Source: DASPXK01 sp035637315 (GTDB lineage Bacteria; Chloroflexota; UBA6077; JACCZL01). From it: a stretch of DNA of 8,082 nt. Under the pieces are notes generated by a model. That model was not told where the DNA came from. It made no database searches and saw only the letters and a program-made list of their open reading frames with translations. This document shows positions 1-5,418 of this stretch, one piece after another; position 1 is the first letter of the stretch; every line of letters begins with the position of its first letter. A program made the translations under genes and the position numbers. The DNA lies in the NCBI GenBank assembly GCA_035637315.1, contig DASPXK010000401.1:1-8082 (forward strand), written 5' to 3'.

Positions 1-1479
1 CGTAGCTGCGTCCTTGATCAGAATGTTGTGCCTGGCGCCCAGGCCGGTGGCGACGGCAACGGCCGTCGGCGTGGCCAATCCGAGGGCATCCGGGCAGGCG
101 ATCACCACGGCCGAGATGGCGAACGTCAACGCCGTGACGGCCCCGACGTTGCCCAGAAAGTACCAGACCAGGAAGGTGACGACGCCGGAGCCGACGGCGA
201 GGATGACGAGGTACTGCGCCGCTGTGTCGGCCAGACGCTGGCCGGGCGCCTTGCTGCTCTGCGCCTGCTCGACCAGCCGCACGATCTGCCCCAGGGCCGT
301 GTCGGCGCCGATCTTCGTGGCGCGGTACGTCACCGCTCCCGACCGGTTGATAGACCCGCCGACCACCGGATCGCCCGGCCCCTTGTCGACCGGGATGCTC
401 TCGCCGGTCACAAGCGACTCGTCGATGCTCGTCTCGCCTGAGACGATCTCTCCGTCGACGGCCACCTTCTCGCCCGGCCGCAGGCGGATCGACTCGCCAA
501 CGACGATCTGGCTCGTCGGCAGCTCCACCTCCTGGCCGTCGCGAGTCACCGTCGCCGTCGGTGGGACGAGCTCAAAGAGGGCGCGCAGCGCGTCGGTCGT
601 GCCGCGGCGCGACTTCATCTCCATCCAGTGCCCGAACAGGACGAAGGTCACCAGCATGGCCGCAGCCTCGTAGAAGACCTCCTCGCCGCCGCTCAGGGTC
701 AGCAGGACGCTAAACAGATACGCGGCGAGCACGCCCGTCGCGATCAGCACGCTCATGTTGAGGGAGCGATGCCTGAGTGAGACGTACGCCCCGCCGATGA
801 AGATCCAGCCGGCCCACCACACGACCGGCGTAGAGAGCACGAACATGATCCAGGCGGGGGGAATGCCGAAGGACGGCGGGCGTAGGCCGAGCACGCTGGT
901 CCCGAGCGGCGAGTAGAAGACGGTCGGGATGGTGAGCAGGAGGGCGACAAAGAAGCGGTTGCGGATGTCCCGCTCCATCGCCGCCGCCATTTTCGGGTCC
1001 GACATGTCGTGCGACATGCCTCCGTGGCCCATCGCGGCATGGTCGAGGGCCGGGGGTTCTTTGGGCGCGGGCGTCGGGACGTGGTGCTGGCGAGCTTCGG
1101 CGCCGGGTCGAGTTGCCGCCAGCTCGTACTGCAGGCGGTCTTGTTTAGTGCCCTGGGTGATGGGCGCCATCTGCGCGCGATGCGCGAGGTGCGCCGTCTG
1201 ATCGATGTCGCCGCCGGCTATCGGTGCGGGGGCCTCTTGGGCCGGCGCGCAGGGGCAGCCTGACCGACGCACCAGCGCGGCCAGCTCGTCGGGGGTTGTC
1301 ATCCCAGCCTGGTACGTGACAGTCGCCGTCTCGGAGCGGTAGTGCACCTTCACGCCCAGGACATGGGGGCTCGTCCGTAGGGCTCGCTCAACCGCCTCAG
1401 CGCAGCAAACGCCGCACAGATCGCGGAGCCGGAGCGTCGCGACCGTGGTCAGGTGATGAGCATCATGAGCGGTGTGCAC
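1..1479 (-). CDS. Heavy-metal (probably copper) P1B-type ATPase, N-terminal part, CPD variant
   Basis: Membrane pump that would use ATP to move a soft metal ion, probably copper, across the cytoplasmic membrane. The reading frame is open from a TAG at 1540-1542 to the window edge (about 493 codons seen). Residue numbers assume a GTG start at 1479, the least bad choice; TTG 1491 is the alternative and neither has a clear ribosome site. Seen in order: a His-rich start; a degenerate HMA-like metal-binding domain (residues about 14-74) with CGVCC at 22-26; a GCPC at 74-77; a linker rich in His and Met (about 143-159); membrane helices near 176-194, 209-233, 241-262 and 268-288; the actuator domain with TGES at 358-361; and a helix with the transport motif CPD at 462-464 followed by ALGLATP. 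The phosphorylation DKTG, ATP-binding and HP motifs lie beyond the edge. CPC is usual for Cu(I) pumps and CPH for CopB, so the metal is uncertain. It is separated from the lipid cluster by a tRNA gene and is probably a separate unit. Confidence 0.9.
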   Translation of the reverse strand, partial: MHTAHDAHHLTTVATLRLRDLCGVCCAEAVERALRTSPHVLGVKVHYRSETATVTYQAGMTTPDELAALVRRSGCPCAPAQEAPAPIAGGDIDQTAHLAHRAQMAPITQGTKQDRLQYELAATRPGAEARQHHVPTPAPKEPPALDHAAMGHGGMSHDMSDPKMAAAMERDIRNRFFVALLLTIPTVFYSPLGTSVLGLRPPSFGIPPAWIMFVLSTPVVWWAGWIFIGGAYVSLRHRSLNMSVLIATGVLAAYLFSVLLTLSGGEEVFYEAAAMLVTFVLFGHWMEMKSRRGTTDALRALFELVPPTATVTRDGQEVELPTSQIVVGESIRLRPGEKVAVDGEIVSGETSIDESLVTGESIPVDKGPGDPVVGGSINRSGAVTYRATKIGADTALGQIVRLVEQAQSSKAPGQRLADTAAQYLVILAVGSGVVTFLVWYFLGNVGAVTALTFAISAVVIACPDALGLATPTAVAVATGLGARHNILIKDAAT

Positions 1480-1543
1480 AGCTTTGACCAAACCGTGGAC
1501 AGCTACGGCTGGGTCTGGATCTCTACGGGTGACACGGATCTAA

Positions 1544-1565
1544 GCCGAGCCAGATGGCGCTCGGC
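1544..1565 (-). other. Stem-loop in the tRNA-ATPase intergenic gap
   Basis: A perfect 7-bp inverted repeat (GCCGAGC and GCTCGGC) with an 8-nt loop lies about 60 nt downstream of the tRNA and just upstream of the stop that bounds the ATPase frame. It has no T-tract on either strand, so a call as intrinsic terminator is weak. The rest of the gap (1480-1625) shows no ORF and no metal-regulator operator that I can recognise. Confidence 0.3.
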
Positions 1566-1625
1566 ACCGTCTGCCTCGAGCCGCCCGGCGATCAGTGTCT
1601 CGCCGGTTCCGGTGTGCGCCGCTGC

Positions 1626-1701
1626 TGGTACGCCCGGAGGGACTCGAACCCCCGCACCTGGCTCCGGAGGCCAGCGCTCTATCCAACTGAGCTACGGGCG
1701 C
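1626..1701 (-). tRNA. tRNA-Arg (anticodon CCG), CCA encoded
   Basis: A complete 76-nt cloverleaf can be folded by eye. The acceptor stem GCGCCCG pairs with CGGGCGT, ending in a G1-U72 wobble, with discriminator A and an encoded CCA. The D stem is GCTC/GAGC. The anticodon stem CTGGC/GCCAG carries the loop CTCCGGA, giving anticodon CCG, which reads the arginine codon CGG. The variable loop is 4 nt (GTGC). The T stem GGGGG/CCCTC closes the loop TTCGAGT with one G-U pair. It lies 41 nt downstream of the phosphatidyltransferase stop on the same strand and has its own likely promoter. Confidence 0.97.
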
Positions 1702-1711
1702 GTCTCGGGAA

Positions 1712-1720
1712 AATATAACA
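1712..1720 (-). promoter_or_regulatory. Extended -10 promoter of tRNA-Arg
   Basis: On the minus strand the sequence TGTTATATT fits an extended -10 element (TGn followed by TATATT, one mismatch to TATAAT). It ends 10 nt before the first tRNA base, the expected place for a start just upstream of the mature 5' end. No good -35 hexamer is seen at 16-18 nt spacing, which suits an extended -10 type. It is an AT-rich island in otherwise GC-rich DNA. Confidence 0.6.
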
Positions 1721-1721
1721 C

Positions 1722-1735
1722 GTTGAACGTTGAAC
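1722..1735. repeat. Tandem heptamer GTTGAAC x2
   Basis: Two exact adjacent copies of GTTGAAC (1722-1728 and 1729-1735) lie between the stop of the phosphatidyltransferase gene and the tRNA promoter. This is the shortest member of the set of heptamer repeats seen at several junctions of this gene block. Two copies alone could be chance; the parallel with the other junctions is what makes it worth recording. Confidence 0.5.
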
Positions 1736-1742
1736 GCCGGGT

Positions 1743-2345
1743 CTAGCCCCGCTGGCGCTCCTCGAAGAGCTTGCCGACGTGGCGCATGCGCTGGGCGGCG
1801 GTGAAGTTGGTCAGGACGGCCAGGCCAACCAGGACCGGCACCAACGCGTACTCATGCACGATCATCGCCGCGCCGAGCAGCGCGATGCGCTCGGGCCTTT
1901 GCAGCAGGCCCACCTCACACTCCAGACCGAGGCCCTCGGCGCGGGCGCGGCAGTAGCTGACCATGAACGAGCCGACCAGCGCGAGCGCCGTGGCTCCGAG
2001 GCCGATCAGCTCCTGGGTGCCCGAAAACCAGATTAACAGCCCGACGAACACGACCGCCTCGGAGTAGCGGTCCAGCACCGAGTCCAGAAAGGCGCCATAG
2101 GCGCCAGCCGTTCCGGCCGCCCGCGCGACAGCGCCATCCAGGAAGTCCAGTGCATTGAACAGCAGGAACAGCGCGCCCGCGAGGGTCAGCCAGCCCTGGG
2201 TGACGAGCACCGCCACGGCCACGTTGAGGAGAAAGCCGGCGTAGGTCAGCCAGTTGGCGTGCACCCCGGCCCGCGCGAGCACCTCGGCCAACGGTCGGAC
2301 CGCGCCGCGGACCCCGAGCTTGACAGTTCTCATCCAGATGGCCAT
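1743..2345 (-). CDS. pgsA1: CDP-alcohol phosphatidyltransferase, phosphatidylinositol-phosphate synthase type
   Basis: Integral membrane enzyme of 200 aa that would transfer the phosphatidyl group from CDP-diacylglycerol to inositol phosphate, releasing CMP. The complete family signature DxxDGxxARx8Gx3Dx3D is present: D67, D70-G71, A74-R75, G84, D88 and D92. These acidic residues bind the metals and CDP-lipid. Several hydrophobic segments surround it (about 32-63, 95-132 and 155-180). Features typical of the actinobacterial inositol-phosphate branch are seen: RARAEG near 133-138, RPER at 150-153 and a late AAQR ending at R186. These basic residues fit a pocket for inositol phosphate, but this subfamily call is inference. 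The gene starts 6 nt after the pimA stop, and its ribosome site (TGAGGA) overlaps that stop, which implies translational coupling. The neighbours ino1 and pimA support the inositol substrate over glycerol phosphate (PgsA). Confidence 0.9.
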   Translation of the reverse strand: MAIWMRTVKLGVRGAVRPLAEVLARAGVHANWLTYAGFLLNVAVAVLVTQGWLTLAGALFLLFNALDFLDGAVARAAGTAGAYGAFLDSVLDRYSEAVVFVGLLIWFSGTQELIGLGATALALVGSFMVSYCRARAEGLGLECEVGLLQRPERIALLGAAMIVHEYALVPVLVGLAVLTNFTAAQRMRHVGKLFEERQRG

Positions 2346-2351
2346 CAGTCC

Positions 2352-3554
2352 TCAACGCGCCAGCAGGTGAGCAACGCCCGAGGCCGCCCGTCGAACACGT
2401 CGGAAGCGGACGCGCCGGACCTTTGGAGCCAGCCGCTGAGCTTCAATCGTCTCCTCGTAGTAGTCGAGCACGCGATCGGCGATCTTGGCCCAATCATACG
2501 CCGCCGCCTTCTGCTGCCCCCGCGCCCCAAGCTCGCGGCGGAGCGCCACATCCGCCAACAGATGGCCCAGGCTCATCGCTAACGCCTCCGAGTCTTTGGG
2601 AGGCACGAGCAAACCCTCCTGGCCATGGGTGACCACCTCGGAGTAGCCCGGGATCTGCGAGGCGACGATCGGCCGGCCAGCCGCCATCGCCTCGAGCAGG
2701 ACCAGCCCAAAGCTCTCCTGGCCAGTCGAGGGGGCACAGAAGACGTCCGAGTTCTGATAGAAGCGGACCAGGGTTTCTGTCGAGACGCGGCCTGCGAAGA
2801 CGACTTCAGGCCAGCCTTGCGCCGCCACGTAGCGGCGGTAGGTCTCGAGCCGGCCGCCGTTGCCGCCAACCACCACCAGGCGCGCGTTCGGGAACTCGCC
2901 GCGCACGAGTCGCCATGCCCGCAGCAGATAACTGAGCCCCTTGCGTTTCTCTGGCCGGCCCACGAAGAGCACGTCGAGGCGGTCCTCCTCGAGCCCCTGG
3001 ATCGGCAGCAGCGGCGTGGCAAATCGGGCGAAGTCGATCCCATTCGGGATGATCCGGTAGTCGCCGGGGAAGTGCTTCGCGACGAATTCACGGGCCGGGT
3101 CGGACACGGCGATCCTGCTGTGGAGCTTACGGAAGAACGGCCGCAGGACCGGCTTGGCGTAGAAGTAGCCGATGTTCGTCCCCCCGAAGGCGTGAAAGGT
3201 GCCGATGTTGATCGACCGCGAGTGACGCAGCACGGTCAGTGGCAGGGCAGGCATCATCGGTTCGTGGAGATGGATGACCTCGAACGCCTGCTCCTGTAAC
3301 AACTGCTTGACCTGGCGGTAGCCGCGCAGCGGAAGGGTGATCCTGGCGACCGAGCCGTTGGCCGGGATCGAAACGACCCGTCCGACCCGGTGCACGTATG
3401 GCATGGCCTCGAGGCTGGCCGAGTCGGACGAGGAGGGCGCGATGACGTGGACTTCGTGGCCGCGGGCGCGGAACTGATCGACGAGGTTTTTGACGTGCTC
3501 AGTCACCCCGCCGGGATACGGGTAGTCATAGGCCGAGACCAGCGCGATCTTCAT
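2352..3554 (-). CDS. pimA: PimA-like GT4 mannosyltransferase (phosphatidylinositol mannosyltransferase)
   Basis: Peripheral membrane glycosyltransferase, GT-B fold, family GT4, predicted to move mannose from GDP-mannose to phosphatidylinositol to give PIM1. From ATG 3554 it is 400 aa. Seen: the N-terminal nucleotide-loop GGV (15-17) after MKIALVSAYDYPYP; NGSVAR (66-71); HLHEP (95-99); FHAF (120-123); SRIAVSD (146-152); GR plus KRKG (199-206) in the donor site; and QESFG (279-283) followed by LLEAMAAG. The same motifs occur in mycobacterial PimA. The last 25 residues are strongly basic (RR/RxR runs), suited to binding acidic lipid heads. An in-frame GTG at 3590 would add 12 residues, but these are encoded by the heptamer repeat, so I prefer ATG 3554 although its ribosome site is weak. 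The GTG has a GGAG just upstream and cannot be excluded. Confidence 0.92.
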   Translation of the reverse strand: MKIALVSAYDYPYPGGVTEHVKNLVDQFRARGHEVHVIAPSSSDSASLEAMPYVHRVGRVVSIPANGSVARITLPLRGYRQVKQLLQEQAFEVIHLHEPMMPALPLTVLRHSRSINIGTFHAFGGTNIGYFYAKPVLRPFFRKLHSRIAVSDPAREFVAKHFPGDYRIIPNGIDFARFATPLLPIQGLEEDRLDVLFVGRPEKRKGLSYLLRAWRLVRGEFPNARLVVVGGNGGRLETYRRYVAAQGWPEVVFAGRVSTETLVRFYQNSDVFCAPSTGQESFGLVLLEAMAAGRPIVASQIPGYSEVVTHGQEGLLVPPKDSEALAMSLGHLLADVALRRELGARGQQKAAAYDWAKIADRVLDYYEETIEAQRLAPKVRRVRFRRVRRAASGVAHLLAR

Positions 3555-3562
3555 CGGTCGAC

Positions 3563-3630
3563 AGTCCAAAGTCTCAAGTCCAAAGTTCACAGTCTCCAGA
3601 TCCCCGACCTTGGACCTTGGACTTTAGACT
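3563..3630. repeat. 7-nt periodic AGTCCAA array with inverted second half
   Basis: From 3563 the plus strand falls into 7-nt units: AGTCCAA, AGTCTCA, AGTCCAA, AGTTCAC, AGTCTCC. After a short centre the pattern resumes inverted as GGACCTT, GGACTTT, AGACT. Positions 3570-3585 and 3615-3630 form an imperfect inverted repeat (14 of 16 bases) around a 29-nt spacer. The array spans the acyltransferase A stop and encodes its last 19 or so residues, and it also lies just upstream of the pimA start. Confidence 0.8.
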
Positions 3631-4479
3631 GATCTCCCAGACCGGCTGAAACATGGTCCACTGCTCCGGGTGGCCACCGATATAGTACTCCAGACGCGCA
3701 GCGATCATCCGAGTAGTCCGCTCCACGTCAGCCCTCAGTTTGCCGGAGCGGACGACTGGGATGGGCGGCTCGACGACGCCCTCGAAACGGCCATCGGGCC
3801 GACGGATGGTAAAGGCCGGCAGGACCGGCGCTCCGCTTCGTAGCGCGAGCGTGGCTGGGCCTGCTGGCAGGCGGGCTGGGGCTCCGAAGAAAGGCACCAG
3901 CACTCCAGACCCGCTGATGTCGCGGTCGACCATGAGCGCGATGATCTCGTTGCGGCGCAGTGCAGCCAGGAGCTCGCCCGTTAGCCCGGGACCAAGCGGG
4001 ACTAGCCGAACTCCGAGCCCCGATCGGGCCCTGGTCAGAAGCCGCAACAGCTCGGGCGGCTCGATCGGCTCGACCGGCACGTGGACGAGGTGCCCCTGCG
4101 CAGCCACGCTTTGGCCGCCGAGCCCGACACTGCTGAGATGTGCACCTGCGAGGATCGCCCCCCGGCCGGCCGTCAGCGCCTGGTCCAGGTGCTCCCAACC
4201 GGTGGTCGGGACCAGCTCAGCTATTTCTGCCGCCGTGAGCTGCCCGATGCGGAACGTATCGTAATAGTTCCGAGCGCCGTGTCGGAATGCTTCCCGGACC
4301 GCGCGCCGCCAGCGGGGCCCTCGCCCGCCAATCACGTGTTGCAGGTTCGCCTCGACCGTCCGTCGAGTCGGGCGGTTGGCCAGCCAGAGCAGATCGCCGA
4401 GCCGATCGAGGACTGGATAGGCGAGCGGCGGAGGCGCGCGGCGAGCGAGCGGTAGGGCCAGGCGACACGCCAGGTACAT
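3574..4479 (-). CDS. LpxL/PatA-family acyltransferase homologue with altered catalytic motif (acyltransferase A)
   Basis: Homologue of the membrane-bound lysophospholipid acyltransferases (LpxL/HtrB, mycobacterial PatA) that acylate glycolipids, here probably a PIM. From ATG 4479 it is 301 aa. Family features: NLQHVIG near 45-51; AGAHLSSVGLGGQ at 111-123 in the place of the catalytic block; MVDRDISGSG followed by V-PFFG; LPAGPATLALRSGAPVLP; and PEQWTMFQPVW near the C-terminus. The usual HX4D/E reads H114-LSSV-G119 (G119 codon at 4123-4125), so the acidic partner is missing. It may be inactive, work with its neighbour, or use another residue. ATG 4479 has GGTGGG six nt upstream. A GTG at 4530 would add 17 residues read through a palindromic repeat, which I think is spurious. 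The last ~19 residues, after the conserved VWE, are repeat-encoded. It lies 19 nt before pimA (ATG 3554). Confidence 0.88.
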   Translation of the reverse strand: MYLACRLALPLARRAPPPLAYPVLDRLGDLLWLANRPTRRTVEANLQHVIGGRGPRWRRAVREAFRHGARNYYDTFRIGQLTAAEIAELVPTTGWEHLDQALTAGRGAILAGAHLSSVGLGGQSVAAQGHLVHVPVEPIEPPELLRLLTRARSGLGVRLVPLGPGLTGELLAALRRNEIIALMVDRDISGSGVLVPFFGAPARLPAGPATLALRSGAPVLPAFTIRRPDGRFEGVVEPPIPVVRSGKLRADVERTTRMIAARLEYYIGGHPEQWTMFQPVWEISLKSKVQGRGSGDCELWT

Positions 4480-4493
4480 CAGCATCCCACCGC

Positions 4494-4559
4494 AGGGGCG
4501 AAGCATTCGCGCAAGAGGACTCCGGACCACGCGCCTCGCCGCGCGAATGCTTCGCCCCT
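4494..4559. repeat. REP/MITE-like palindromic element, 19-bp perfect arms
   Basis: The left arm AGGGGCGAAGCATTCGCGC (4494-4512) and the right arm GCGCGAATGCTTCGCCCCT (4541-4559) are exact reverse complements around a 28-nt spacer. The element fills most of the 78-nt gap between the two acyltransferase genes. Its right end lies across the TAG stop of acyltransferase B (4558-4560). I recall GTAGGGGCGAAGC-type palindromes as scattered intergenic repeats in several phyla, but that is memory, not a search. A strong RNA hairpin would form in the transcript. No T-tract follows it, so it is probably not a standard terminator. Confidence 0.85.
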
Positions 4560-5418
4560 ACGCTTCGCGGGGCCACATGTTGCGGAACATGAACCACTGT
4601 TCGGGATACTGGTGGATCACGCTCTCCAGCCAGTTCATCGCTTGCTGGGTCAGCTCCTGAGCGTCGCGGGTCCGGTCGCCGCTCGGCTCGACGTCCAGGA
4701 GGGGACTGACGTGGGCTACGAAGCGGCGACCCTGGCGGACGATGCCGGCCGCGACGACGCCAGCCCCGGTCCGAAGCGCTAGTTTGGCCGCCCCCTCGGG
4801 GACTCGCGTCACGGCGTCGAAGAAGCGGACTGGAATCCCGTCGCGATCCAGCGGCCGGTCGATCAAGACGCCCAGGATCTCGTTGCTGCGGAGCACGGCC
4901 AGCATATCGCGGACGCCGTTCTCGAGCGGGATCGCCTTCATCCCAACCCGCTCGCGGATGTCCTGGACCCGCTCGTTCCATCGCAGGGGCTCGAGCGTCT
5001 CGACGATCACGTTGACCGGGTATCCCTTACCAGCCAGCACCGCACCGGCCAGGTCCCAGTTGCCCATGTGGGCCGTCACCAGAACCAGGCCGTTGCCGCG
5101 CCGCATCGCCTGGTCGATGTGGTCCAGACCAACGATCCTAAAGTTCCGGTCCAGGTCTTGAAAGTGCGCCTGCGGCAGCCAGAGCAGGTCGATCATGTAC
5201 TTGCCGTAGTTGCGAAACACGCCCCGGACCCGCCGCGAGATTTCTCGCGGGTCGGCCGACGGCCCGAGCACGTGGGCCATGTTGTGCCGGGCGCGACGGT
5301 AATGCCCAGGCCAGCAGAACCCGATCAACGGGGCGAACAGGTCGGCCAGAAAATAGCCCACCTGAGGAGGTATGAAGCGGAGCAAGAAGCTCCCGATCAG
5401 ATGCGCCCAGTAGACCAT
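4558..5418 (-). CDS. LpxL/PatA-family lysophospholipid acyltransferase, intact motif (acyltransferase B)
   Basis: Membrane-associated acyl-CoA- or acyl-ACP-dependent acyltransferase of the LpxL/HtrB/PatA family. In this setting it is predicted to acylate the mannose (or inositol) of a phosphatidylinositol mannoside. From ATG 5418 it is 286 aa, close to the family norm. Seen: hydrophobic N-terminus (about 2-37), RRARHNMAHVLG (41-52), the catalytic HX4D as H117-MGNW-D122 in TAHMGNWDLAG, then IDRPLDRDG followed by V-FFD, VPEGAAKLALRTGAGVV, and the C-terminal YPEQWFMFRNMW. The start ATG shares a base with the ino1 stop (TGATG), so translation is likely coupled; a GTG at 5421 is also in frame. The protein ends four residues after the conserved C-terminal block, and its TAG falls at the edge of the palindromic repeat. 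It resembles acyltransferase A closely in motif order, suggesting an old tandem duplication. Confidence 0.93.
   Translation of the reverse strand: MVYWAHLIGSFLLRFIPPQVGYFLADLFAPLIGFCWPGHYRRARHNMAHVLGPSADPREISRRVRGVFRNYGKYMIDLLWLPQAHFQDLDRNFRIVGLDHIDQAMRRGNGLVLVTAHMGNWDLAGAVLAGKGYPVNVIVETLEPLRWNERVQDIRERVGMKAIPLENGVRDMLAVLRSNEILGVLIDRPLDRDGIPVRFFDAVTRVPEGAAKLALRTGAGVVAAGIVRQGRRFVAHVSPLLDVEPSGDRTRDAQELTQQAMNWLESVIHQYPEQWFMFRNMWPREA

Noticed and set aside
14..673. Plus-strand ORF of 219 aa at the left end
   Set aside because: It is antisense to the P-type ATPase, whose motifs (TGES, CPD-ALGLATP) are clear on the minus strand. The plus-strand product is low-complexity and resembles no family.
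2625..3299. Plus-strand ORF of 224 aa opposite pimA
   Set aside because: Antisense to a well-supported GT4 gene; no recognisable motif and no ribosome site that stands out.
3563..3630. Heptamer array as a CRISPR
   Set aside because: Units are 7 nt with no spacers, and no cas gene is present.
4480..4530. GTG 4530 as the start of acyltransferase A
   Set aside because: The added 17 residues are encoded by the palindromic repeat, and ATG 4479 has a GGTGGG at good spacing.
4494..4559. Palindrome as an intrinsic terminator
   Set aside because: No T-run follows on either strand, the arms are separated by 28 nt, and genes of the same block continue downstream.
4217..4981. Minus-strand ORF of 254 aa spanning both acyltransferases
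   Set aside because: It is a shifted frame with Arg/Pro/Gly-rich content typical of GC-rich shadows, and both acyltransferase frames have full family motifs.
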